A stretch of 64,000 nucleotides of DNA from Psilocybe azurescens. Lineage: Eukaryota; Basidiomycota; Agaricomycetes; Agaricales; Agrocybaceae. Shown here one piece after another: positions 1 to 12,592 of the stretch. The DNA lies in assembly GCA_023853785.1 (NCBI GenBank), contig JAJIRX010000941.1, positions 186,001 through 250,000 of the forward strand, read 5' to 3'. Both the position numbers and the translations under genes were made by a program. The notes beneath the pieces are model-generated. The model searched no databases and was not told the origin of the DNA. It saw only the letters and a list, made by a program, of their open reading frames with translations. Position 1 is the first letter of the stretch. Every line of letters begins with the position of its first letter.

Positions 1-762
1 TCACCCCCAGGCGAATTTTCGTCTTTCTCGCGACATCCTTCGATCCAGCCGTCGACTCCGCCTCCAAGCTATCCGCCTCGCACACCACATCCTTCGCTTT
101 ATCAATCGACTCCGTATGCTGCTCGTCCTTCGCCCTCTGGTTCTTATTCTTCTCTTCCCCCACGCTCGCAGCATCCATCTCTCATGCCTCGTCCACCTCC
201 TCAGCCGCCCCAGCCTTCTGCAACACCGCCACCTCTGCCTGCCTCCTCCCCTCCTTCCGCCCCTCCCATCGCTAGCTCCAGTTCGGCATCAACGTCAGCA
301 TCGACATCAGCGAATACCGCTCGCAGCACAAGCAGATTTCCCGCCACCGCCACCGCCAGCAGCAGCTGCGGTGATGGTGGCTCTGACAAACCGCCTACAG
401 AAGCCACAATCCGCTGCCGCTGGGAAACATGCACATCCGCCATCACCGGCGTGCAGAATTTTGGGAAACACTTGAAGAAAGAGCACAGCTGTCCCGTTGT
501 ACAGCATGGCCGCCAGTCCGGGCCCATCGTACAGTGCAAGTGGGTACGGTGTGGGATAGATATCGCGAGCCTGGAGCTGTATGTACATATTCTACAGGTG
601 CATTTGAAATTTGGGTATCACTGCCGCCATATGCAGAAGGATGGGAGGACGAGGTGCGAGTATAGGCCGGTTAGATTGGATACGTTGGAGAGGCATACTA
701 GGGCGGTGCATCCGGGGAGAAGAAGGACTGGGATGAGACGACCCTCCTCTCACCGTGAGTAG
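1..762 (+). CDS. C2H2-type zinc-finger protein, 5'-truncated by window edge
   Basis: The frame used by the ATG at 184 is open back to base 1 with the same Pro/Ser-rich composition, so the gene very probably begins upstream and only its 3' part is seen. The N-terminal ~120 residues are low complexity (Pro, Ser, Ala, Thr). From about base 410 there are three zinc-finger-like units. The first starts CRWETC and ends in HLKKEH, the second starts CKWVRC and ends in HILQVH, and the third has a Cys pair followed by RHTRAVH. A short basic tail ends at TAG 760-762. The layout suggests a DNA-binding transcription factor, but this is inferred from the fingers only and the spacing is not perfectly classical. 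The start codon is unknown. Confidence 0.75.
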   Translation, partial: SPPGEFSSFSRHPSIQPSTPPPSYPPRTPHPSLYQSTPYAARPSPSGSYSSLPPRSQHPSLMPRPPPQPPQPSATPPPLPASSPPSAPPIASSSSASTSASTSANTARSTSRFPATATASSSCGDGGSDKPPTEATIRCRWETCTSAITGVQNFGKHLKKEHSCPVVQHGRQSGPIVQCKWVRCGIDIASLELYVHILQVHLKFGYHCRHMQKDGRTRCEYRPVRLDTLERHTRAVHPGRRRTGMRRPSSHRE

Positions 763-2308
763 CTTGGCGGGAGGATTCAAGTCCAGAACCCCGTCAAAAG
801 GGAAGAAGAGAAGTACCGGTAAAGTGGAGCGCTGATGGTCAGGGTTTTACTAATGGTTCCGTTATGAATGAGGGAGCACTTATGTTGCGCGGCTGGTCTG
901 CATCTATTCACTGAGTCCTAAGTAGTATAATTCCAACTTGAAATAATGACTTAACTCAATCTCTATCATATATTCATAAATCTAAATATAGAACTGCATT
1001 GGTGGCGTAGATCGCCGCCTTGCCTTTATGGAATGGATCGCCGTTAAGACCGAGTTGCCTTGTGTGCCTCTTCAAGTTAAGTACAGTGGAGGCGAAACAG
1101 TCTTGTTCGATAAAAAAACCTTGTGTTGGCGCACTCATACTACATGAGGACTATAGCATCCATGTGCCCCGTCTACCAATCGGTCATCTTCCAGCTTCTT
1201 GGGCACTGAGATAGCTCAGGTTTAGTTGAAATAAGAAGACTTAGTATATGGCGAATAAAGTGCTATACCAGCCTTGATTCCTCGTAGTCTGTGGTTACAA
1301 TTCCGACCTCCAGGACATTCGATACTCTTTCTATTATAGGCACAGAGGAACCACTCCCTGAGTCTCAGAGTAATGCACCAGGCGTGCCAGATTGTATACC
1401 AACACACCTCAATAACAACCTCCAGGTAGCATAGAGCCGGACCTAGTACAGGTATGCACAACAGTACCGTTGTCAGGAGATGGATTCGTATCCTGGGGTC
1501 AGATATCGCTATTATTTAAATAGACGTTCAAGAGGCACCATGCTAATCGTATCCAAAAATAACTCTGAAGTGGGATGAGGACTTTCTTTCATGAAAACGA
1601 AGTCAACCTGTCGTCAACTGCCTCATCACCTCAGTGCCACTGCTGTATAACTAATGAGTCAGCTGGGATTTATCACACTTCCCTTATCTCTGTATTGTAA
1701 TAATACGAATGAATCGACGATATAGGCTCAGAAGCTCATTCTAGCATATAACAAGCGTCACCTGAGTCTTTGCACGCTTCAACGCCCTGAGGCACAGAAC
1801 TTTCCGATCCACCGGTGCACATCTCTCGGCATCTGAGAGCCGATTAAGGAAAAGACAGGTAAATGCCGGCCCAGAGCATTGGTTCACATGTACAGCGGAC
1901 ATATTAGCGATGTGGTGATCTAATTTTGCGAGGGCTTGTCCATGCTTGTCCTGAACCAGCACGAACATTTGCGATCCTTTGCGATCTGCCTCCCAATTTC
2001 TCCCAATTTTGCTCTAATTCAACTCTAATTGATGCATTAGATGATTTTGGCTGCGAACATCAATCATATCAGATCAAAAATTTATCTGATATGGATTGGG
2101 AGGAAACGAACACACGCCCAGCTGTTTCGGAAAATGGTCAACTTAACGCTTGCAGTCGTAAAGACAGATACACCGCAAATTTTTTTCCTTTCCGAAGACT
2201 CCGGGGTGGCACGGACACTTTGGTATGTCGTCTATCTAAACGTGCGAGTTCAGCTTCTGACGCGTCGGTTGAATTCACAGGCCAAGGCTTCCACTGTGCT
2301 GGACTGGC
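763..2308. other. intergenic, no supported gene
   Basis: Only short unsupported ORFs are visible. A 171-codon ORF at 1926-2441 overlaps the region where the ABC transporter should begin. It has no recognisable domain and I do not treat it as a gene. The first exon or exons of the ABCC gene may lie in the last few hundred bases here but could not be fixed. Confidence 0.5.
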
Positions 2309-5300
2309 TTGTCGTGTCTTCATCTGGTGTTGCGACACTTCGCGCGCCAGAGGCTTTCCGAGGTCGATCTCAGCTATGAATCGTGGTGTCGTGATGTCTG
2401 GAAGTATGATGCCACTCGTATCCTTTGCAGTTTCCTTCTAGTCGTCCTTTCTTGCATGACTGTGGTCAAGAAACAGGACGTCGACAATGTTTTGGCACTG
2501 ATAGTATTTGTGCGTAATGGTTGACCTGGTCACATTGCATCCATAGCTAACATGTACACGCTGATAGGTATATTCCTTGATACTTGCTTCTTGTCCGTGG
2601 ATAACATCTTTATCCCGTCGAAGTCAAACGACTTGCTCTACTCACTTCACAATTCTACTCCTTACATCACTCTCTGTCCTGATATATATTCATGCATGGA
2701 CCTTCGCCACATATTCTCCTGTCGCTCACCAAGAACACGAACTTGTTGAATGGGTGAAGATCGTCATTCCTATTTATAGCCAGCGCGATCACTCCGCTGC
2801 TCAAACCACGCTACTCTTCTTCGGCAAACGCCAGTCTAGAACAAACCGCGTCGTATTGGTCACTACTCTCTTATTCTTTCTTGGATCCCATAATCTGGCT
2901 GGGTTATTCGTCTCGCAAAATCTCTCAAGACGCTTTACCGCCGCTTGTGGAATTCGACATTGCAAATGTCCTGTGAGAGAATTCGTTCAAGATTCTCGAT
3001 CGAACTCTATCCAAAAGCCGTCGGCACATTTTCCTGAACCTCGTCAAACTATACTGGTCCACAGGCCTTCGCCTCGTGGGACTTCTCGTTATCCAATCAT
3101 TCATAGCTTTCTTTTCCCCGTTGGCTATTAATCGTCTCCTAAGCTACCTAGAGGTCGGCCGGGAGAAATCAGCAGTACGACCATGGGTCTGGGTTTCACT
3201 ACTTTTCCTTGGTCCGATGGTTTCTGGGGTGGTCCTTCAGTGGTATATTTTTGTGGCTGTGAGTCTACTCTCGTTTTTTCGGGCCTTCGATACTGCTCTC
3301 AACCTTATGGGCTTCAGACTCGTCTCGTAACGCAGATAGAGGCCATTCTTACACAGCTCGTCTACGAGCATGTCCTACGAATTAGAATGAAATATGACGC
3401 TCCTAAAAGTACTCAAGAAGGATTTGCACCTGTATGTAGCGTGTTCTTGGGCGTGGATTTATTTTGACAATTTGCTTAGGATGCTCCTCTCGCTCGAGGT
3501 GCGAACCTGCTCGGAAAGATCAACTCTCTCATTACAACCGATCTTGCAAACATTCGTGACGCGAGAGATTTCATGTCACTCGCTATCTACATTCCCTTGC
3601 ACGTTTCCCTTGCCATCTGGTTTTTGTACGCTGTGTTAGGCTGGAGGTGAGTAGCATACTATCCATAACACGGCACTGTTACGGACTTCACTGACATCAA
3701 TCTTACAAGTGCATTCGTGGGATTAGCGGTTATAATTGCTCTGCTGCCTGTTCCAGGGTATGTCGCCAGCTGTATCCAAAAGGTCGAAATCATCAGGATG
3801 GGCAAAACGGATGGAAGGGTCCAAGACGTGACTGAAAGTAAGCTTAACCTCTCTTTCTACGCCATCCTCATTGCTTACTTACATTTTCTCGGTCACGCAG
3901 CCCTTACCGTCCTACGAATGATTAAACTTTTCGGTTGGGAAAACAAATCCAACGAGAAACTCCGTAATAGTCGCGAGGAGGAGCTGGGATGGATCAAGAA
4001 GAGGCAAATATTGAACATGATTAAGGGTATCTCCAAGTATGTGTGCCTACCTTCTTTAACACACGCGTCGAGTGTTGATAGATAATATCTCTCAGCTACC
4101 TCATTCCCATCGCTACCATGATGGCTACCTACGCTACATATGTGGTAATGTTTATGCCACCACGTCCAGTTTACCACCATTCTAATCCAGATGTGCAAAG
4201 TTAAACCGTGATAACACCCCCTGTTGCCACGCGCTTGAACTAAACCATTTGATAGACACTTATCATGCGCCAACCACTGACCCCATCTAAGGTGTTCTCC
4301 TCGATGTCCGTTTTCGATATCTTACGAGGTCAATTTCATCTCGCCTTCCATACGATTTCCCAAATTGTAACCGGAAAGGTATCGTTGGATCGTGTGAATG
4401 CGTTTTTGAATGATGTGAGTCAGCATTATAGTTATGGCTGGTATAATTTATGTGCCTTTCTGACGAGATTTCCTCAAAGACTGAACTTTTGGATCGGTTT
4501 GAAGAAATATCAACGAGTTCTGACGTTTCACATGATGATGCACCTGACCACACTGCTATTGGGTTCGCAGACGCCAAATTTACGTGGTCCTCAGAAGGGA
4601 CATCGTCCTCGTCTGACACCGCTTCATCTTCCTTTTCGCTGAATATCGATGAGTCGATTTACTTCGAGAGAGGATCAACAACTCTCATTGTAGGGCCAAC
4701 TGGTTCCGGGAAGACGAGTTTGCTGATGGCACTATTAGGTAAGAGATATATAAATGAATAGTATTGTCGACTCTGATTACAAGTGTTCTACAGGCGAGAT
4801 GCATTCTGTGGAGACTGACAAAGCAACGACCACTCTTGCGTTGCCGAAAAGCGGGAATGTAGCCTATGCTGCACAGGAATCATGGGTCTTGAGCGACACT
4901 ATTCGAGTAAGCACCGTTCAATCCCATCGTCGCCTGCCGTGAATCACTAACTAAGATGCTGGCAGAATAATATCGTCTTCGGCGGCCTATTTGACGCTGA
5001 ACGTTATCGGAAGGTCATACACCAATGTGCGTTAGAGCGCGACCTATTCTTGTTTTCCGCAGGCGATAGCATGGAAATTGGAGAAAGGGTGTCACGTTGA
5101 GTGGAGGACAGAAAGCGAGGATCACGCTCGCTCGTGCGATTTACTCGAATAAGGATGTACTGCTTCTGGACGATGTCTTCGCTGCGCTTGAGTCAGTAGT
5201 CCCTCGTCTTGTCTTTCCCTCTTGATATGTTGCTCACATTTAAATTTCAGTGTCCACACGTCTCAATGGATCGTCGAGAAGTGCTTTGGTGGTGATTTGG

Positions 5301-8300
5301 TGATGGGAAGGACCATTCTTCTCGTCGTACGCGTTCTATCGTGACTTTGAAGAATATATGTATGCTGATAAATTCTATAGACTCACAATGTGGCCTTAGC
5401 CAGAAAGATCGCTACACACGTACTCACAATGGGAGAAGGTGGTAAAGTGGCAAGCTACGGCTCTGTCGGCGAGCTCGTCGACGTTGTCCCGGAAACTATT
5501 CCCCAAGATCGGAGTGCTATGGATGCGATGTATTTTTCGAACCCAGAAGAATCTCATAGTAAAATACCCAAAGAAGCTCCCGCGTCGGAACCGCAGGGAA
5601 ATGGCGCCCTTGTCGCAGATGAAGAAATGGAGGTCGGAAGAGTCAGTTGGAAATCATGTGTGTTCAATCTCCTCTCATCACCATTGTTCTCGTCGTCAGA
5701 TTCACTTCTGGACTGATAGTATCCCTTTATTTTTCGAACCTCGGTGGACAGCATTATGTCCTATTTTTCCTCGTGTTTGGAGGAGGAATCATTGCCAATG
5801 AATTTCTTGTCGTCATTCAGACCTGGTATCTGGGATACTGGGCGGCGCAGTACGACAAATCAGAAAAGGTCCATGTCCTGCAGTCCGTCTCTATGTTTTT
5901 TTTTTGCCTGTACTGTACGGCTGATAAATACCGCAGCTATCTTAGAACATACAGTGAATGCTCATGAAAGCCGGCAGCTCGGTCGGTGTGCTAATGTTTT
6001 CATCTTAGGTTCCTTGTTAGTTGTTTCGATGATCATCTATGCGTCGGCGTATTTCACCTATATCTATGGTAGCTTGAGGGCGTCACGTAAAATTCACCAG
6101 CAGCTCGTCTCTTCTGTCCTTGGAACTACACTACGGTAAGCTTTCTTGAATTATTCCATACAAGCCGTTCACGAGGACGATATAAGGTGGTTGGACGTAA
6201 CTCCTACCTCACGAATTGTTGCTAGATGTACCCAAGACATCGGGGCTGGTAAGCAGACTGCATAGGACACTTGAACGATATTTGATACTCATTCTATGTG
6301 ATAGTCGACGGTGTCATCGCTGGCATGGTTCAGTGGTTGACCGAGCTTACCGTCTCGATGACTGCCAAGCTCGGGGCCATCGTATTCGTCACGCCCCTCT
6401 TCCTCGGACCTGGAATCTCTGTCGCCCTTTTTGGTGGATGGTTGTGTCAGGTCTATATGGCCTCTCAATTATCAGTCAAACGTGAAATGTCTGACGCGAG
6501 GGCTCCTGTCATCGGACAGTAAGTTGACCTCCTGTATGTCCTTTCTAATTTCTTCCTCATAAAAAATCAATGTAGCTTCGGCACGATTGTCGGAGGCTTA
6601 GGTGCGAAACTGTCCTGATCTGCCTTCCTGATTCCATTTGAATGTTCAAATTTAGTGTCAATCCGTGCATACGGCGCCCAATTATCGTTTATTGAACAGT
6701 CTCAACACAAGATAGACAGGCACACTTGGGCAGCGCGGACCTTCTACAACCTTAATCGATGGATTACCGTTCGAACAGATCTCATCGGTGCTGTCTTCAC
6801 AACTTCCTTGGCAGCGTACCTGGTATACTTCCAGGCTCAATCAGCTTCCAACACGGGCTTTTCCTTGAACATGTCAAGTGAGTCTTCTTTGATAAGCCTC
6901 ATTGGAGATATTGATTGTGTTTCAGTCGCCTTCAGCGGTATGATCTTGTACTGGGTTATGTTCCTGAACGATCTCGAGATTCAAGGTGATAAACTCTCCC
7001 ATTATACTGCATATAAGTTGCCAAGAGAAGAGTCACAGGAAATAGGCATGTTAAACCATGACATCTGGCTTGCAGTAACCTAACTTGCTTCATAGTCTCG
7101 AGCGAATTCAGAACTACCTAAAGATCGAGCAAGAGGCTAAATCAACTCCGAAAGGCATCACTCCTGCATATTGGCCTGCGAGTGGAGATCTGCGCGTTGA
7201 AAATCTTTCATCTCGATACTCGGTCCACGGCCAGGAGATATTGCATAACTTGTCGTTCCACGTGAAAGCAGGAGAACATGTCGGAATAGGTGCGAATCAC
7301 CCACAATAACCTGTGTAAGCTCCCTCATGATTGGTTTAAACATTAGTGGGTCGTACTGGCTCTGGAAAGGTGAGCGAACCTGGTGTTATGAAGCAATTTT
7401 AGTTCATATACGTGTTGCCATAGTTCTCTCACTCTTTCTCTTCTTCGGTCCATCCTCACATCAGGAGCTGTGTACTACGACAACATTCGAATGGATACAA
7501 TCAACCTTGATTTTTTGAGATCCAGCATAACCATCATTCCTCAAGTCGTACGTATCTTCTCTGTTCCGATGATCCCTGCCGCTGACGATGGTGTATAAAG
7601 CCTGAGATGCTCAGTGGCACATTGCGCGAGAACTTGGACCCATTCAATCAGTATGACGACTCCTATCTGAACGACGCATTACGTGCTGTAGGATTATTCT
7701 CATTAAGCGGAAACCAAGAAAATAAGAACGCAAAACGGCCCATTACCCTTGATACTTCGATATCCAGTGGGGGATCTAATCTCTCAATCGGTCAGCGCCA
7801 GATACTCGCCTTGGCCCGTGCAATTGTACGAAGGAGTAAACTTTTGGTCTTAGACGAAGGTAATGCCGCCATTTCACTGAATTACGTGCGTATCTGACAA
7901 TTTTTTCATCACCAGCGACATCTGCGATAGGTGATCGACCACAGTACGCCTTTAGCTGCAGAGTTAACCAGCCCATCTATTAGATCCCGAGACAGATCTA
8001 TTAATCCAGTCGACTCTGCGTCATCAGCTAGGTCCGGATGACACCCTTCTCACTGTTGCTCATCGCCTGCATACTGTCATGGATGCAGATAAAATTATGA
8101 GCGCTCTCTCATTATCGCTTGGGTAAACGTTTTATCTGTGAGCTTCGTAGATGGTACTCGACGAAGGAAAAATGGTAAGTAATCTCTCACACAAAATTCA
8201 CAGTAAAGCCCAATGTCTGAACTGATGTGAATAGATGGAATTTGACTCCCCTGCTACTCTACTTAACAAGCCGGAAGGAATCTTTAGAACAATGGTCGAG

Positions 8301-8348
8301 AGCTCGGGGGATCGGGTAAATCTTCTCAAGTTGTTAAAAGATATGTAA
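2309..8348 (+). pseudogene. ABCC/MRP-type ABC transporter, probably disrupted
   Basis: Across some 25 short introns the region encodes, in order, an N-terminal membrane region, TMD1 (about 3.08-4.45 kb), NBD1 (4.5-5.45 kb, Walker A GPTGSGKTS, then LSGGQKAR and [11 protein letters not shown]), TMD2 (5.75-7.0 kb) and NBD2 (7.15-8.3 kb, GRTGSGK, LSIGQRQILALARAI, LDEATSAID). This is the full-length fungal ABCC layout (about 1450 residues), normally a plasma or vacuolar membrane exporter of conjugates or drugs. Lesions seen: a one-base frame break near 2779; an in-frame TGA at 2974-2976; a one-base loss near 5086 just before the LSGGQ motif; introns ending near 7095 and 7419 whose phases do not match; and a lost donor near 8097 (AT where GT is expected). 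A 45 bp in-frame intron at 2973-3017 could remove the TGA but would cut residues that look conserved. The true start is not fixed. Indel errors in the sequence are the alternative to real decay. Confidence 0.8.
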
Positions 8349-9881
8349 TTTTTCTTCGCGAGAGGTGGCGCACGTTGAGGTTTGGGGGGAAAAGACAAAT
8401 TACAAGTGCTTCTCCCATTAATGACGTGTACGATTGAAAGTTGAAACACACTAGGTATCAACACTTGACTTTGGGCTTGTAGAAATTGCGGCAGTTATTT
8501 CGATGCCTGTTTGGCTGTGCTCGAATGACGGATGGCCGACCGAAGCAAGGAATCCTTGGGCTTCTTCGCCGGCTTGCGCATCGTTGCGAGCTATGAACAG
8601 GTTCGTAGAACAATCAAATGAGTATAACATAGACTCAAATGTAACCAGACGCATACCACGTGGGAGCAGAATCCTATTGATGTGGTATAATCCAGGTCTT
8701 CTATGTCGTCGACATTTAGCTTATCCGGCTCATACGAGAGGGAACGCATAGTTGACAGCAGAATTCCCTGTTGAATGGCATTCAGAGCCAGCCAACCTTT
8801 GGCTATAGGCGAATTGGGGTACCTTGATGGTTGAACGTGACGTTAGCATGTATGGACGATTATACAGTTATTAGACAGACTCAGTTGTATGCTTTTTCAC
8901 AGTACGATTTATCGACTCTTCAACCTATTGATAAAAGTAGGCCTTGTGCCCAGGAGTCCCCAGCTCAGGCGGCTCAGTCAGTGGAACTTGAGGAATGTTC
9001 TCGGCTATTGTACTGAAAATCATGTTGGTTAGTTGGAGAAAATTCATAATCAGTACAGTTCTTTTTTGTCTCTTTATATCCTTGTGTTATCGCGTTCTGG
9101 GCTAATACCGGATAGCCATCAATGCATCAAGCTCGCTCCTGAACGACCTTCAAATGCGGCACAAAAGGGTGAACCTCCTTAGCTCAAGGCGGCAGTGCTC
9201 CAGAATCCGACCCAGTCTACTCAAAGCCTACTTGGTAGGATATCTCGGATTCACCTTTTGTGTGGTTAGAGCTCCAGATTCCGCTCCTATAGGTCGCATT
9301 ATTACTATGCAGTTATTGTTCCAGTTATCCGTTGCCATGTCACTGTTTATTCTGCGCTAAACATCCTCGATTTACGATGGTGTTGCTTACTATAGTGTCA
9401 TCTGGTACAGTACCAGCCTCCAGTTGCGATAGTAATCATCGGTAGCAATCACCCTTCTGAGGTGTGGAAAGGAATTTGCGTCTACAGGCGCAAACTGATG
9501 CGAAGAACACGACCTTGAAAAGTATTCCCCAAATGGACCAGTATATGAATAAGTTCGCTGGTCTCGACGTTTCGAGACCTGATACGGTAGCGTAGATCAC
9601 CGGTACACCTCAACTGCTTCTTGCAAAATAATGCAGATTTAAGTGTTCTCTTTTAATTGTGACGTAAAACTCAAAGCAGAATCAGAGTCAAGAAGTCTAT
9701 CAATTGTCTATGTCCGTAGAGACAGCTCAATATGACCGGTGCCCCAGGTCCACCAGGAAAGATCGTACAACAATTCCGAGTCTGACCCCGTATAGGGAAC
9801 AAATGAGAACTATGCGGAGTCTGAATCATAATGCAGTGCGATAATTCGTACTGACAACCACCATGTCCTCTACGGTTGATA
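8349..9881. other. intergenic, no supported gene
   Basis: Only short ORFs in all frames; none shows a family signature or a convincing splice chain. The stretch 8450-8660 has open frames on both strands but no recognisable product. Confidence 0.5.
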
Positions 9882-10826
9882 GATTGCACATTTAATAGAG
9901 GAGTTCTCAGACATGATCAAAATTCTCAGGCTTCCCAGATATCAACTCGAGAGCCCCGGACATAAACAATTGTTCCTGGATATGTAGTTCGACGTCACGT
10001 ACATAGAACTCTGACGTATTGGGATATGGAAGTATGCTTCCCAGACATAACACTATGTATCCCATACATTAAAAATGGTCCCATAGATCGCTTAGGGTCA
10101 ATCCCAGAATTACTACGATGCTAATGCCACAGACGTGCGTGCCATGTGTCCGGGAGAGCTGAGAAGGTCATTTTCGGCAGCTCTCAGCGCTTATGGGCGA
10201 ACGCAAACACCGCATTTCAGTGCGATACGCTTATTATGAGTTGCTGCAGGCCATGTCCAGTAAGTGGACGATGTAGGGCTACATACCTTACAATATTATG
10301 AGCTTTGAAACAGAGAGTTAGAGCAAAAAAAGTCTCGTTAGGCTTGGATAAATTTCATTTTCCCAAGTAGGTATCCATACAAAACGCCCAGTGGAGACTG
10401 TCAGCCCTTGGTCAGCCTCACCAACCAGCAAGCTCCTACCTAACCTATCATGCTGACTCTTGGTGCTGGCATGTGGTAAAGACTACTACTGCATGACGCT
10501 CAACTAACTCTTCATTGCCTGTTGATTGTCTGCAGCGGCTCAGAAGAAAAGCATTGCGTTGAAATGTGGTGCTTCGAGTTGGCCCATAAGCCCTGAGCGC
10601 TGCCGAAACGGTCGTTTTCATGCGTTCTCGGCAGTTACGGCACGCACTTGTATATATGGGATCACATTAGCATCTTAATAACTCCGGGATCGAGCCAACG
10701 CTATGTATAGGCACATGGGTCGCGTATTGTTATGTACGTGAATTAAGGATTTATATCTGAACACCTACAGGTTTTATGTCAGGGTTCCAGGAACCATAAC
10801 TGTATATGGGGATTAAATGTGCAATC
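9882..10826. repeat. ~945 bp fold-back element with long inverted repeats
   Basis: The outer ends are the same 15-mer in opposite orientation: GATTGCACATTTAAT at 9882-9896 and its reverse complement at 10812-10826. Similarity continues inward in patches. The segment 10170-10197 (around TTTCGGCAGC and GCTTATGGGC) matches the reverse complement of 10582-10608 at nearly every base. Further pairing covers about 10200-10250 against 10535-10580, and a GATGCTAATG block on both arms. The arms are therefore about 290-370 bp around a ~280 bp centre. No transposase ORF lies inside. This looks like a non-autonomous fold-back or MITE-like element that has diverged. Weaker similarity may continue a few bases beyond both ends, so exact borders and a target-site duplication were not established. 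Confidence 0.7.
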
Positions 10827-11243
10827 CGTCAGCCATAGCCCTCGAGTGCACCAGTTGAAAACGCTTCAAATATGTGGATAAATTTTCAACTACTTGAAGA
10901 ATCCATAAAGAGCATTTATGAAAGTATATTTCAGCGTATAGGCCATTTCATTGCTAACTTATTCATCTTACCCATTTCATGCGCTATATTGCAAACTGAG
11001 TCGTATGTTTATAGATTTTGATATTTTAGTCGATGAAATACAATCAGTCAATACATATGCTCTAATGTAGTGCACGGCGAGTGACGTACACAGTCCTATA
11101 ATTTATGTAGAACCCACATTCAACGTCCACGATTGGGCTTCGGGTGAGGCCACCGGCACAAAGCCGACCCCGCATAACCGCCCGCATGTAAGGGGGCAAA
11201 TGTGATCTAAGCTGGGTTTCAATTCTCTTGTAACGGAACCACC
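10827..11243. other. intergenic, upstream of small gene at 11244
   Basis: AT-rich, no ORF of note. It presumably holds the promoter of the gene at 11244, but no TATA box could be assigned with confidence. Confidence 0.4.
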
Positions 11244-11765
11244 ATGTCCTCAGCTACTCCATCCGAAGATCTCCCTCATATTACGCAGGTTGACATACCT
11301 GCCAAAGGGACTCCAGAGCATAGAGCTTACTACTACAAGAAAGTCGAAGAGTCTATACAGCGCATCGTGGACACTCATGTTAACTGGTCTGTCCAGTACA
11401 TTTTTCGTCATATCCGCTCTTATATCTATCTCGATGGTCTAGTTGCCCTAATTTTGGAACAGGCAAAATATGGCTTTCATTGGGTGAAGCTCAGAAGAAG
11501 ACAGTGGTGTCCAATCTCATGTCTGTCGACTATGCACCGGATAGCCTGATTATAGCGGATGAGTTGAAGTTGGACACCATCTTGGCATTACAGTTTACCT
11601 CTGAAGTGGTGCGCCTACATATATACTGGTTATATGCTCGCTGACATGGACATTCCAAAGTTTTCTACAGTGAAGGAGACTCCGCGAAGGTTCAGAGAAC
11701 CCAAGGGGTCGTTGCTGAAGACGGCAATTCGGCATTCCAGTATGGCCAATGAGGTGTCACAGTAA
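11244..11765 (+). CDS. small three-exon protein of unknown function
   Basis: Best spliced model is 11244-11386, 11443-11605, 11676-11765, giving 131 residues. Both introns are GT-AG (GTCTGT donor, then GTGGTG donor) and 56-70 bp long. The middle exon was chosen because it keeps one open frame running through GKIWLSLGEAQKK to LALQFTSE. The last exon ends ANEVSQ then TAA. I recognise no domain, signal peptide or membrane segment; the protein is mixed charged and polar. The gene at 12593 has the same architecture (three exons, first intron in phase 2 after an Asn-Trp-like residue pair, second in phase 0, basic Ser-rich tail), so the two may be diverged tandem copies, although the sequences are only weakly alike by eye. 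Confidence 0.5.
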
Positions 11766-11767
11766 TT

Positions 11768-11816
11768 GTAGCAGTAGCAGTAGCAGTAGCAGTAGCAGTA
11801 GTATGTAGTAGTAGTA
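11768..11816. repeat. CAGTAG/GTA microsatellite
   Basis: Immediately after the stop codon of the preceding gene there is a run of about five AGTAGC-type hexamers passing into GTA triplets. It is a simple-sequence repeat and would be length-variable between strains. Confidence 0.9.
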
Positions 11817-12592
11817 AATACATGGCGGTCCAATTCTATGAACACCGGTTTCCGAGACTTGGGAGTATCAATACATATGTAAGCACCTCTTATGCGACGT
11901 CCCGGATTCTATCCATTGATATCTCTCACTCATTGTTGACAACAGTGATGGCGAGTGTTCAAGGTATTGTGGCCGTTCTTTTAGGAGATATTAATGGTTT
12001 ATTGCTGTGGAAGGTAGGGTGTATTGGCGCGGTGTAGCAGGGCACAGTCCAGCACTGTCCAGGGTCCGATACCACTGCTCGTTACATGAGACAGCATCGA
12101 GACCTAACACAAGAAAACCAGCTACGATTTTCACATATACGGCAGTCAATGCTTCAGTTCGTTTCTTCGGAGGGTATCAGCCTCAATGTGCTTCTTTAAC
12201 CGAAGGTTATCGGATGCTTGTCTTGAACGAGATATCAGTAGGCTGCTCCACACGATTTGAGAGTATTTCCTTGGTCCTACATGTCAATAAGCTGTGAGGC
12301 ACTGGCACATTGATTTGTACAGAAGGGGATTTCCAAATTGAACAATGAATTTCCTTAAAGCTGTCTGGGGTATTAGCAAGTTCGAAACTACTGTCGAGCT
12401 TCTGATAATGCAGATAAGAAGCAGTGTATCGTATTCACATCATTGTTCTTTTCGGTCGCATCATAGGCACATATGGTGATGTGAAACCAGTGTCCGCCGT
12501 ACTGAGGCCTTCGGTAGTTTTGTTTTTTGGGTATAAAGATTAATCACTTCCCCCAAAGCTTGCTTCAACCTACCACCATACCAATCGACAGC
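11817..12592. other. intergenic between two small genes
   Basis: Short ORFs only, none with recognisable content or good splice context. Confidence 0.4.

Noticed and set aside
2973..3017. 45 bp intron that would remove the in-frame TGA of the ABCC gene
   Set aside because: Splice signals are usable, but it would remove a segment (SFKILDRTLSKS) that looks conserved; kept only as an alternative.
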